Shown here piece after piece: positions 34,108 to 45,600 of a stretch of DNA of 64,000 nucleotides. The DNA comes from Adiantum capillus-veneris (lineage: Eukaryota; Streptophyta; Polypodiopsida; Polypodiales; Pteridaceae): assembly GCA_014529385.2 (NCBI GenBank), contig CM043953.1, positions 76,198,372 to 76,262,371 of the forward strand. The letters are read 5' to 3'. Numbering within the stretch: the stretch's first letter is position 1; each line of letters begins with the position of its first letter. The notes below the pieces were generated by a model, which saw only the letters and a program-made list of their open reading frames with translations, had not been told where the DNA came from and searched no databases. A program made the position numbers and the translations under genes.

Positions 34108-34330
34108 GATGATGCACATTGATATCCATCCGACCTACTTCTTATATAGGGCCCCTGTGATGCCATATATAGAGGACCCCTTTCCATGAGTGCATGTAGG
34201 GATCCTAATGCTTCCTCTCTTAGGCTCCTATGACCTATGTCCTGACACATGTGGTAAAAGCTCATGTAGATTTTGAGTGCTTGTAAGCACAAATAATCTT
34301 GCATGGGGTGACAACCATATCCATGAATTC
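34071..34330 (-). repeat. Possible copia-type LTR end with degenerate PBS
   Basis: On the minus strand TGGTATTAGAGC (about 34074-34085) differs by one base from the initiator-Met PBS. To its right lies a CCCTATATAAGAAG TATA-like element (34137-34150) in the correct orientation for a minus-strand LTR. The unit duplicated at 33855-33960 has a poorer PBS match. No gag or pol was recognised to the left. Confidence 0.4.
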
Positions 34331-35329
34331 TGTCCTTTAATAATATCAGGCCCTATAGTGACCAAGAGTACTATCAAGGTGACTTATGACATGACAAAGT
34401 CAAATCTTAAAGCAATATGTATGAGGTGACAACCAAGGGAAAAAGAGAGTTGATGTTGTGTTGCATGATTTATGGTAGACAGAGAGCATTTCAAAGAGGC
34501 AATTCCTCCTTTGTGCCCTTTAAAATATTACAAAACTTAAAGGCCAAATTTGCCTCCCTGCATCCATCATCCCCTTCTCTTCTTCCAAACTTGAGCATAG
34601 AGTGCTTCAATCTCTAGAGCTACATCCCATATAACCATGCACATGTGAGACAAACTAGGAATCCATTCGTATTCCAAAGGCATATGGGGAGGGGTGTGAC
34701 TTCTATGGGGGTTGTAGAGGTGTTAAAAAGAGGAAGCATCCAAAAATGATAAAGAAAAGTCAAGAAATATCTATTAATTCTTTTCATCTTTCAAAATATT
34801 ACAACCAATTCATCATGGTTCATCCCCTTTATTATGAATAGAAAGATATCATCACCATGTATGTGATGTTCTCCACATAAATTAATTGGATGCATTTGGG
34901 GTTAAAAAATCGTATCTAGGCCTATATATAATTGTTTTGATATCATAGTTTGTAGGAGGGACAACCGATGACTAAGAACGCAACAAATGGAATTCTACTT
35001 GAGAGAGAATAGGAACTTGACATATCTAGTCATGTGCTTGGGTTTCCAAGTAGTAGTAAACTTGGTTAATTTTTAGACATGTATACAAAAAGAATAAAGA
35101 AAAAGAGCCAATATGCAAGATAAAAGTATTGAAGAGCTCCATAAATGATTTATGATGATTCACAATCCAATTTCATTATTTTTTAATTTATTGTGTTCTA
35201 GCTTATCGTGTTCTAGCTATGTCATGGTGTTTTCTAGAGATCAAAGGGACTTGAGTTCATTGATGCTTTTAGGCACACAACCAACTAGGCATTGAGGATA
35301 CCCTGACCTTATTTGATAAATAGGTCTTT
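34331..35329. other. Non-coding region, nothing recognised
   Basis: AT-rich text with stops in all frames. I see no LTR border, knuckle or pol motif. Confidence 0.4.
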
Positions 35330-36772
35330 CCAGCACAACAACTAGTGCAACAACATGCATTAGGACCTTGTTTCAATTGTGGCGGACCTCATTTGGTGAG
35401 AGATTGTCATAATTGCAAGCAACAGTTCAAGGTAACCCAAGGAGTGAAAACTACAGCTACACAAAGAATCCCACCTTTGGAGAGGTATTTCTTAGGATAA
35501 AGTGTAGAGCATTTTCCAAAAGATTGTCTACTTAAGCCTATAGAGACTGCTACGCCAAAGAACTCGACAAGCCTCAACATAGTGTCGGTGATTCCTCTTT
35601 AACAACATCATAGAATAAGAGCAATGTTGTACCATTGTAGAGTACTAAAAAGAGCCCAACATAAGGAGGTTCAAATTCAAACACAAGGGACAAGCCCTAG
35701 GGCTGAAATAGCCACAAGAGAACCCCAAGAAACAAAGAAACCTTCGAGAAGAAAAGCTTGAAGTTGATGAGGAAGGAAATCCAAAGGAAATTCTAACTTG
35801 GAAGTGGATAATCCTATTCCTAAGGAGTTACAAGGAGTTATCAAACTCAAGAATGACCCTGAAATGCAAACAGAGATAAATTGAGTGAACCAATCCAAAT
35901 AGAGCAAGTCTTGAATTCTCAAAAGGATTTAGGAGATTTTGTTATTGTAAAAAAGGTCAATGAGCCCTTAGATGCAACACTTAAAGCTCATGAAAGCAGG
36001 ATAACAGCTCTCACTGAGCTACCAAAAAAAAATGCAACAATATCCTAATCCTCGTGAGGAGAAGATCAATGTTGCTCTCCATCAGCAGTTGATTAGGGAT
36101 AAGCAGATGCTTTTAGAAAGACCACGACGTGCATACAAAAGAGGGCCAACATTTGTGAAACCAACCCTAGAAACCATCATTGGTACAAAACGGAGTGAAG
36201 CGGTGTCTTTACCTCCATTTTATGATGCATTAATTGAAGATACACCTAAAATCACTGAGCCAACAAAGCCTTTCAAACCTTTAGACCTTGGAGATGAGAT
36301 TCTTGAGTCTAAGGAAGCATTGGCTTAAGAGATGTGGGTAGCGGTGCAATAACAAGTTGAAGAGCGAAATGTCTCTCCTAAGTCACCACCCTTGTCTATT
36401 ATAGACTTCACTAGTTGAAAGGCTATATATGGATGAAGATAGTCTATCTCTGCAAACTGTAGCATCTACACACAACAATCATACCTCAAGATAATGCCCT
36501 CATACTTAGGCAAATATGTATGCTACATGCAAATCATGAAAGTGACATCCAAAAGAAGGGATTTGTTGGAGAGAAAGAATGTTTTGAAACATTCATTGTT
36601 GACAACTCCAGGCACTTGTACACTTCTGTTAGCAGACCTCTTAAAGATGAAACCGGAGTTATGGGAAGAATTAGATGCCTATTTGACAAGAGGAGGAGGT
36701 TTGAGAAACAATTTTCACCTCAAGAAGGGATGCAAAGAGGAAAGTTTGAAGCTTGATACAAACAAACTCATT

Positions 36773-36775
<3 letters not shown>
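35330..36775 (+). pseudogene. Decayed gypsy gag C-terminus with zinc knuckles
   Basis: Reads AQQLVQQHALGP, then CFNCGGPHLVRDC (a knuckle with CX2CX3HX4C spacing, one residue short of the standard), then SVEHFPKDC, the remnant of a second knuckle whose N-terminal Cys residues are lost next to a stop (about 35497). A linker with many stops follows. Frame 36032-36328 (LIRDKQMLLERPRRAYKRG, LPPFYDALIED) and 36494-36775 (DLLKMKPELWEELDAYL) continue on the same strand. Probably the gag-protease linker of a plus-strand gypsy. No RT or integrase follows; the minisatellite begins instead. Confidence 0.55.
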
Positions 36776-36814
<39 letters not shown>

Positions 36815-36911
36815 ATGTGGTAGTTGTCTAGTAGCACACTAGAGAAAGACATAGAGAGCAAAAGTCTACGTACAATAGTATGCATACGAACAAAGAAAAG
36901 AACACGCTTGA

Positions 36912-36989
<78 letters not shown>

Positions 36990-37088
36990 ACATGTGGTAG
37001 TTGTCTGGCAGCACACCAAGAGAGACAAAGAGAGCAAAAGATCTACAAACAGTAGTATGTATGCAAACAAAGAAAAAACACGCTTGAA

Positions 37089-37143
<55 letters not shown>

Positions 37144-37246
37144 GTGCATGTGGTAGTTGTCTGGCAGCACACCAGAGAGAGACAGAGAGAGAAAAAGATC
37201 TACATAAGGTAGTATGCATGCGAACACAGACAAAAACATGCTTGAA

Positions 37247-37326
<80 letters not shown>

Positions 37327-37376
37327 GATCTACATACGGTAGTCTACATGCAAACAAAGAAAAAAACATGCTTGAA

Positions 37377-37443
<67 letters not shown>
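36775..37443 (+). repeat. (GA)n-rich minisatellite, four units
   Basis: Four cores of 60-110 bp (about 36812-36910, 36986-37095, 37143-37250, 37325-37382) with shared text (ATGTGGTAGTTGTCT, CAAACAAAGAAAA, CGCTTGAAGTACGAGAG), separated by GA runs of about 35-75 bases. The long Arg-Glu and Ser-Leu open frames on both strands are translations of this repeat. Confidence 0.88.
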
Positions 37444-37444
<1 letters not shown>

Positions 37445-37453
37445 AAGGTGACT

Positions 37454-37672
37454 CAAAGTGTGTGAATTGCGGCCAAGTGGGATGGACATTCCAGCCCATA
37501 TCACTGTCCGGAAGGCAGTCATTTTAACATGAACAATCAACCGGTTAGAGGTATAATGTTGCCTTATTTGAGAGAAATAGGTGACCACCAGTTCCATACA
37601 AATATCACTATCAAGGAAGAAAAAAGATTCCTTTCAGTAAAACATATTACACTTATATCACCAAACTACAAA
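37454..37672 (+). pseudogene. Second gag knuckle fragment
   Basis: KCVNCGQVG followed, after a one-base shift, by YHCPEGSHFNMNNQPVRG and MLPYLREIGDHQFHTN to a stop near 37672. The Cys-Cys-His-Cys order fits a retrotransposon zinc knuckle. It lies just after the GA minisatellite, so the repeat may have expanded inside this gag region. 37673-37844 holds nothing I recognise. Confidence 0.5.
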
Positions 37673-37844
37673 TAATCATCATGGCTTAGTCAATTATATC
37701 GTCACATTAGATACACCAAAGAAGGCCTCCTCAAAATACTTGGTATAAGTTAGTCAAAAACTCACATAATATCACACCAATATGTTTATGTGATGTTTTA
37801 AGCACAAAGAAAAGAAAGAGAAAAAAATCAGGGTAACAAGGATG

Positions 37845-39253
37845 GGGTGCTTTGTTTTGGGGAAATGAAAAAATGATATTCTCCTAGGTGCACCTTTGTG
37901 ACCATCACCTAAACAAAGGTGGAATATACAAATGGTTTTTTTTTTAAAAGTTTGGCTTGGAAAACGAAAAATGAATTACACTACAGATGTTACTGAGGAA
38001 GTGCATCGTGGATGGGATGCCAACGAATCGCAGACTTCATTGGTGCGTTGAGGTAGCACGCTCGTCAATTTTGTTGTCGGCTGGGGCATGCCTTCGGCAT
38101 CATTCTTTGATTTGTTGTCACCATTGCGTGTTTTTGACGTCGTCCTTCTTTGTTTGTCGATGTATCGATGTCAATATCTTTGCTTCCTTCCTTCTTTTGC
38201 GAGCCATGTATGTGCGTTGTTGGTGTGTATGTGATTATATACGTGTGCTTATGCATGTCGTGTATGTAGGTGTGTATATATGTATGTGTTTATGAGTGTG
38301 TGTGTGTGTGTATGGAAAGAGAGGGAGAAAGATTTTTTGGTCATTTTTACCGTTTGGGCGGGCTATGAGGGTGAGCGAGAGTGAGGGAGAGAGTGAATGA
38401 GAAGAGTGTGGGGGGTGGTGTGAGGCGTGTGGGTGCGTGGGTAAGTAATGGGGGGAAGATTTTGAGAGGGTGGGAGAGAGTGAGAGGGGGGAGGGTAAGA
38501 GAGGCGGGGTGTGTGTATGGGAGAGAGACAGAGACCAACCATTTTTGGCTCATACAGCCAAAGAGGGTGCGAGAGAGAGTGAGAGAGGGAGGGTGAGTGT
38601 GTGTGGGGGGGTGTGTATGGTAGCGTGTGGGGGGTCAAGGCCTGGCAGCCTGAGGGTGATGCAACTTGGGCCAAGGGTGATGAAAGGAGTGGTGTGGGTG
38701 ACAGGGGCCGTGAAGGCTAGGTGAAGGTGGGTTGTTGGCCAGAGAGGGCACGAGAGAGCATGGGCCGAGATGAGGGGATGGTGACAGAGAGTGAGGAAAG
38801 AGGATGAGCAGGGGTATAGGGGGTGATGGCAGGCCAGATGAGCTGCCAGAGAGAGAGAGAGAGAGAGAGATTTAGTGGTTGCCTAGGGTGGTGGCACCAA
38901 GAAAGAGGGAGAGGAGGAGGGTGGTGGCCCCATTGCAAGCGCAAGGAGGGGAAGGTGGCAGCCCTGCTTGCTGTGGATTTTTTTCTTTTTTATTATCTTG
39001 ATAAGGCTCCCCTTTGGGGTTAGTACCCATGGACGAAGGTCATGTAACCTTCTTTTCAAGGTGCTTGGAGGCCATGAGGGTGGTCTACGCTCCGAGTTAT
39101 GGCCTCCGCTTAGAATTGGCCAGTTGTGGCACTTAGATCAACCAAGCATTGTCGGGACTATCAGCCATGGTGCACGTGCTTTGGACAGAGTGGAAAAGAA
39201 GCGGTTTTTTCTCTTCTTCTTCTCTTTTTTTGATCTTCAAAAACCGGCTATCA
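37845..39253 (-). repeat. Tat-E 3' LTR (U3 part)
   Basis: Begins (minus) TGATAGCCGGTTTTTG at 39253 next to the polypurine tract. It matches LTR-X in reverse complement until CAAAGCACC near 37845, where similarity stops. The TATA, R and U5 parts seen in Tat-F and LTR-X are missing, so the LTR is truncated. It contains (GT)n and (GA)n runs. Confidence 0.75.
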
Positions 39254-39269
39254 TTAGCCCTCCCCTTCT
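39254..39269 (-). other. Polypurine tract of Tat-E
   Basis: Minus strand AGAAGGGGAGGGCTAA directly before the LTR start TGATAGCC. Confidence 0.7.
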
Positions 39270-39309
39270 GGCTAGAGGCATTCATGCCTCTAGCTTTCTG
39301 ATTCTCTAG

Positions 39310-40582
39310 CAGTAGAGTTGGAGGGTTATCCTTCCTCTGGAATATCTACCATAAACTCCACATCAAACCTTAAGAAGTACCTTTTGAGCCTCCATCCATT
39401 GACTCTTGTCTTGTGAATTCGACCATCTGCTTCCATCAATTCGTAGCTACCATTGTTGTATTGCCTTCCCTTTTGACGATGAATGGCCCTTCCCATCTGG
39501 GCTGAAACTTCTTATCTTTCCTAATGTCGAATCTGTTATCGTATCTCAATACTAACATGCATTTCTTCAGACACTTTTCCTTAAGCCCTTGATTGAATGT
39601 GAGTCATGTCATTCTGCTTGCATTGCATAGTAGTTGATCGCATCTTCCCTATCTAACTAAAGCCTTTCTAGATCCAAGGTGTGGTGTGGAGATGGGCAAG
39701 TGGGTGCTGTAACTGGCTAGCCATGACTCGCAAGCTAGCTATCTGCACCTTGATGGGTAAAATGGCCTCTTTTCCATATACTAGATGGAAAGGGGTGAAA
39801 CCTAGTGATGTTGGGAATGTCGTGCGGTAGGCCCAAACAGTGGCCATGAGATGCTTATCCCAATCACTTGTGTGGTTATTCACCTGCTTTGTGACGATTT
39901 TATAGGTCATGCCATTTACCTTTTCCATTAGACCATTGCACTGTGGATAGTACGGAGTTGAGTGTCAGCGTGTGATGCCAAATTTTGCCATCAGTTCTCC
40001 CACCAAGTCGCCTCTAAAACCTCGCCCTCTATCAGATATTATCTCCAAAGGTGTGCCAAAGCAGCAACAGATGTGCTCAAATATGAACTTCTCCACTTCT
40101 TGGGTTGTATAGCGTGTGGTGGTTGCTGCTTTCGTCCACATCGAGTCATGTAGTCTACACCAACTAGAATGTACAATTTACTCGATTGGGGCCCTTGGTA
40201 AAGGACCAATTGCAGATATTCCCCACTTCTCAAATGGGCCATATGAGATGATAGGAGTCTATGAATCATATGTTAGTGTTCGATCACTCAATGCTTGACA
40301 AGCTCTGTATGTTTTACACCAATGATGTACATCCCTATTCATACTAGGCCAAGAGAATCCTGGTTGTAGATTTTTTCTACTAGTAATATCTAGCGCAAAG
40401 TGACCACTGCAAACACTATCATGGCAACTTGAGGTTACCTTCGTGATTTCACTGGAGATTGTCACTCGCTTGAGAATCTGGTCTTTGCCCTTGCAGTACA
40501 AGGTGTTGTTTATAAGGCGGTATCTTGTTGCGTTTCGGACAAGCCATTGTTTTTGGCCCTTGGTATACACTTCGAGACATTC
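39310..40582 (-). pseudogene. Tat-E integrase
   Basis: Zinc-binding part in 40259-40570 (CKGKDQILKRV, HFALDITSRK, WCKTYRACQ). In the core the segment KWGISAIGPL has Ser where the first catalytic Asp is expected. Then comes IISDRGRGF (second Asp), and CNGLMEKVNG holds the Glu. WDKHLMATVWAYRTTF and TPFHLVYGKEAIL follow (39668-39928). The C-terminal domain reads PRWEGPFIV and, after shifts, RVNGWRLKRYF near 39380-39420. Several frameshifts and stops. Confidence 0.8.
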
Positions 40583-41399
40583 TCATGTATCTAAGAAGAT
40601 GATGATATCAGACATAAAATTGCTATCCTGAAAGCGGGGCAGCTTCAATTTGATTGATCCTATGGGAACATCTTGTATCCTTTTCTTGGCTAGAGCATCT
40701 GCTTCTTGATTTTTTGCCCTCTGGACATGAAATAACTGCACCACTTCAATTTTTCTTAAAAGATCCTTTACTTGGCATAATTGGCCAAGAAAAACTTGAT
40801 TTTTACAAACCCAAGTGCCATTTATCTGCTTTATTAAGAGCATGGCATCTCCAAACACATTTAGGTGTTGAACCCCTTGCAAAACACATTGTCCTAATCC
40901 AAGAAGTAGGGTCGTGTACTCTGCTTTGTTGTTTTGTGTGGGAGTGTAGTAGCTGCCCAATAGAGAAGACCTTTTCTCTTTGCTCATTGAAAATGACGAT
41001 GCCAATTGCAGCCTCGTCCACTGTCCTTTTGTAAACTCCATCAAATAAAAGAGAGTGAGCTCCTTCTATCTTAGGAACTTCCACCATTGGTATCACTCCT
41101 TTGCCTTCCGTGTTGACCTTTAGCTTCTTCTCATAGTGACGATGAGTAAGAATACCTGCTAGACTAGCTCTAGTCGAGTTCTCCACTTGCATAGTGTAAT
41201 CACTTGCACTAGCTCTAGTCGAGTTCTCCACTTGCATAGTGTAATCAAAGTCTTGTAATCTAACAAGCCACTTAGAGATTCTAGATGAGACATCCACGTG
41301 TTTCATTACATACGGAAAGACTTCTTCCATTGTTAGAATTACAAAGGGTCTATGCAAGCACCATGTGCTCTATCATGGTGAATCCTTATTCTGATGGGG
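40583..41399 (-). pseudogene. Tat-E RNase H domains
   Basis: Second (archaeal-type) RNase H in 40583-41044: SLLFDGVYKRT, IGIVIFNEQ, AEYTTLLLGLGQC, LNVFGDAMLLI, EADALAKK. It continues from the first RNase H tail (MKHVDVSSRISKWLVRLQDFDYTM) in 41045-41357. A perfect 45-bp tandem duplication (41163-41207 and 41208-41247 plus) repeats the DYTMQVENSTRAS segment in frame. Frames overlap because of a shift near 41000. Confidence 0.83.
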
Positions 41400-42304
41400 T
41401 CATTACACGACTAGAGAAGTAGATAGGATGCATGAAAGAGGTCTGGGGGTCCTTCTGCATTAGTACGGTCCCAAGTGTATCACTTCCTACACTGGGGTTA
41501 ACATAAAATGGCTCGTCCCATCCAGGGGGTGAAATGGTGGGAAGTGAGTCCAGGATCTATTTCACTTTGCTAAAATGTTGCTCATTTTCTTCACTCTATA
41601 GGAAGACATCTCTATGGGTGACTTGTTGTAAAGGGAGAACCACTTGAGAGAGAAAGTGAATGAGCCTGCTCAAATACCTTACCTTCTAAAGGAAGGTAAG
41701 GTATATGAACCTACTCAAACACCTTACCTTTTGAAGGAAGGAGACCAATGGCTTAGTTGTTGTGGGTGATGACAAAGATACTAAAGATTGAAACTTGCTT
41801 GAGTTAGCCTCAATCCCTTTTGCTGAAATTACATGGCCAAGAAGAGTGACCTTGCTTTCACCAATGTGACACTTATCGATGTTATGTTGGCCACCCAAGG
41901 TTTGTAGCCTAGCCAGGCCATCATAGACCTTGCTCAAATGGAGGGAGCGAGAGCTGTAGATGCAAAAATCATCTAGAAAACCCGTATTGACTTCCAAAGT
42001 ATGGTTGGAAGACAAAAGTTACATAGCATTGGAATGTGGTCGGAGCGTTTGTGAGGCCAAAAGGCATCACTCTGTAAGCAAAACATCCCCATGGATTTAT
42101 GAAGGTTGTCTTTTTTTGGTCTTCTTCTGCATTGCTAATCTGTAAGTATCCTGAGTAGACATCACATACTATGTAGCGCTCATGACTTGCTACCTCATCG
42201 AGAATCTTGTTTTGGAATGGGAGGGAAAAATGATTTCTCTTTTTTGTTGCATTGAGAGGTTTGTAGTCTACACAAACCCTCCACTTACCGTTCTTCTTTG
42301 GCAT
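41400..42304 (-). pseudogene. Tat-E RT, C-terminal part
   Basis: From the Element D border leftwards: VMPKKNGKWRVCVDYKPLN, YSGYLQISNAEEDQ, FGLTNAPTTFQCYVT, then, after a shift, FLDDFCIYSS (the catalytic Asp-Asp box, about 41955-41985), LSKVYDGLARLQ, CHIGESKVTLLGHVIS. An imperfect duplication of about 48 bp (CCTTACCTTCTAAAGGAAGG and a close copy, about 41664-41745) lies just downstream. The first part of RT continues at 48018 beyond Element D. Confidence 0.83.
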
Positions 42305-42309
42305 GACCA
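42305..42309 (+). repeat. Target site duplication of Element D (left)
   Basis: GACCA, identical to 48018-48022. Five bases is the usual LTR-element duplication. Confidence 0.9.
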
Positions 42310-42465
42310 TGTCAGGACAATGGGAGGACCACTCACGGCCATGGGCCAGGGCCAAGGGCCAGGACGGACATGCAGTCAAGGGGGTCCCTATATATAGAAG
42401 GTGAATGGCCTATATAGGGCATGGATGGGTGGTGATGATCATGTTCTAGTCCCCTTGCCCTTTCA
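42310..42465 (+). repeat. Element D 5' LTR
   Basis: Starts TGTCAGGACAATGG, ends CCCTTTCA. It contains GGGCCA repeats and an inverted pair CCCTATATA...TATATAGGG (about 42386-42419), whose first arm doubles as a TATA box. Confidence 0.92.
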
Positions 42466-42466
42466 C

Positions 42467-42478
42467 TGGTATCAGAGC
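42467..42478 (+). other. Element D primer binding site
   Basis: TGGTATCAGAGC, one base after the 5' LTR. Complementary to the initiator-Met tRNA 3' end. Confidence 0.92.
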
Positions 42479-42545
42479 TAGGGGAGGGGAGGTCATGGAG
42501 GAGGAAAGAAGAAGGATCTTACTTTTTTTCATGGCTTATTGCATG

Positions 42546-42635
<90 letters not shown>

Positions 42636-45600
42636 TCCTAGAGAGCAAGTCGAGGAGGAAGATTCGAAGGTCACGCAGGAATTGTCCCCTTAGGAGGGCT
42701 GAAATAGCGGTAGTGGGAATACCCTCTTGCAAGGAACACAAGCTCGGGGCCGACCTTCATAGAATTTCCGGCAGCTTGGCTCAGTAGGCGCACGCTATGA
42801 CGGTAGAGGTTTCTCGACACATGGGCAAACGCCCTTGTGCTCTGCAGACAATTCCATCGTCGTCTCTTTCCCCTGTGCTGCAGACCCTCCATGGCGTTTC
42901 TTTACTTACACATGGTGGGCGCCTTAAGGGTTCCCTAAGGTCACCATAGGGACCTTGTCCCACAGAAAATCCCTCGGATGTAGACATTACCTTGGGCTGC
43001 ATGCAAGGTCGTAAGAGCATAACCACATAAAGGTTTCCATGTTATGTTTGCATGTCAATTCGGTATCGAGGTTCAAGGAAATGCGAATGCATTATCTCAA
43101 ATAAAGCATGCACATGCCTCACACATGGGCTCGGCATCACAAAGATGGAGAATTATTGGCGGCGAACCCTCGTAAGATGCACATTGTTGCACGGTAGAAT
43201 GGATTAGGCAAGCTGCACAAGGTGCAAGGGCGACATGAAGAGAGAAGCAAGGCTCCAAACCAATGAGACGTCAAATTGCCAGGTACGAGGTTGGAAATAT
43301 TAACGGTTGCAATCCAAGTACGCTTTATTTGCATGATTGCACTAGATATGGATTTTTTGAAATTATGTGCTTTCAATATGGCGTCTAATCGATGAGGTGG
43401 TAGGATCGACGTGGTCATGTTTCTTCAAATTCTATTTTGACTTGAACATGAACACACAGTCATATATGGGTATGTTGGCAATACATCATTCATTAGATTG
43501 GAGCAGTCTCCGTATGCCCAAGGTACATTGGTTATGGAAGCACATACATGCAAGGCCTGTGCCTTATAGAGAATAGGAATTCGGCAAGGCCGAAGAGTGA
43601 TGAACTATCATTCGTACTGTGAGGGAGCAAGGCTCTGTAAAGGGTGCTCAGGTGGAAAGCTTGTGTAGCCAACATCATTGGGTTGGGCTACACAGCCAGG
43701 GTTTATTCCACCCTTCAGCGTAAAAGCAATTCAAGCATGGCCCATGATTTGTAAGGTTACGGTATTCGGCAAGTCCGAGCGGTAAGTATAAACCAATTTG
43801 TGTCTCATGTCCAATGTTACTTTTTAACTTTCCTTGTTGTGCTATCTCGACGTAGAGGAAAGCAAGATGTTTTGGAGCACAGCTCCATGCATTGGATGCA
43901 TACTCATTTCCAAGCCATTGCAGCTTGCTAGGGAGTAGGAAATATAGGTACATGAAGCATCGTGGATAAAACATTTCCATCCATAGCTAGGAGCTGACTG
44001 CAATATCAACCACCATATGAATTTTCACAATGCCAACTTGTCAAGCAAAGGTTGCTTTGAACAAGCAGTATTGGACAACTGCCGACATTTGATAGCTCAG
44101 TTGTAGATGATATCTTTCTCACTATTGGGCACTGTTATGATTCTTAATCAGTAGCAAAATTGGACAAGGCCATTTCCTTATGACATTTTGACAAGGTCAA
44201 TCTTTTTTTGCTCGGACATATGTGTGTCACCAAGAGCATCTGTTAGCTATGAGCACTCAGGTTACATTCTTGTCTCATCCATTTGATGAACTTATGTGAA
44301 GCAAGACTTCAATTTATACATCTTGCATTGAAGCTGGCCACATTTGGCATATGCTATGAGCATACAAGGCATAGCCAATATGTTTGCAAGTTATTTCTTA
44401 ATGCAGGTTATTTCATCACGTACCAAACAGGTGTATAGGATATACGAGGGCGTCTGTACAGATATGGCTATGAGCCGTTTTGGAGGACATCTCCAGGCAA
44501 TTGGTTATAGTAGGATGACCAGGTTAGACCAAATTCAGTTTTGTTTATTTTTACACATTTCATTTGGAAAATATTGTCGTTGTGTAAAGCAAAGTGCTTT
44601 GACAATTTCGCATGAAGCAAGGCTTCTCACGCGTGCCACACTACTGCCTATTGATTTGGTATCAAGGGCATTGGCACGCCAGTTTGGGGAACTGTTATGA
44701 TTAGAAATTTGTTCCCCTTTTCTATGTGGTGACATCACGTTATGATGCATCACTACCAATGCAGACTGTGCAAGGCACTTACGGCTTCGGCTCTCACGCT
44801 TGAGGCCATCATAGTAGCCAAGGGCTTACAATTTTGCATGCACGGCATGTTGGTCAAGTGGATTCAACTCCACTGCCTCATAAATTACGCTTTCGCTATA
44901 ACACCAGACACTCTGTCAAGGACGAGGAAACTTCTGGATTCTTTCAACATGCTTTCTAGGTTTCAACATGCTTTTTGGTTGTTGTCAACACACAAAAACA
45001 CTACAAGGAATCCAAATCTAAGACTTAAGACTTCATTCACAGGCAACGAGCCATTGTTAAGTCATTTTTGTACAGTCACGATCCCCTACACGATAGTGAG
45101 GCAATATGTGACTTGTGTTACCTCTCTCGATGCGAGTGTTATCCAGTCAGATTGTTGCAGGCTTATAGGATAAGCTGCACGCTACGCATAAGATGCACAC
45201 AAGCATGGGGCGCAATACATACAAGGCAGTAAGTTAAGGAAAGTTCCTCAGGGCAGCATGCTCTCTATCTCTCTCTCTCTCTCTCTCTTATTTCTCTCAA
45301 AGAATAAAGCACCCTTTCTCAGAAGCTGTTGCTAAATGTTTTGCTAGTGAGTCCTCCTGAGCCAAGGTGCTCTAACTCTTAGCTAGAAATTGGGCAATAT
45401 GCCATCCACATTAGTCTTCATTGGTTTGACGATTGAACACTAATTGCCATGAGGGCTATGAGCCCCACACGTTGGCTAAGCGCCATTGTTTAATCTTGGG
45501 TAAGACCCAATTGTTGGTATTCCTTGGATGATTGTTCTCAAGATCGAACAGCTCTACCCAGTGGAGTACACGTTGACATTAATTGACAAGCAAGAGTCTT

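Noticed and set aside
36775-37443. CRISPR-like array (regular repeats with unique cores)
   Set aside because: Repeats are GA dinucleotide runs of variable length, the cores are similar to each other, and the context is a eukaryotic retrotransposon landscape.
36828-37597. Arg-Glu / Ser-Leu open frames up to 184 codons
   Set aside because: Translations of the GA minisatellite; periodic and identical in all units.
44344-45173. Plus-strand frames inside Element D as captured genes
   Set aside because: No recognisable domain and stops close by in every frame; treated as decayed interior.
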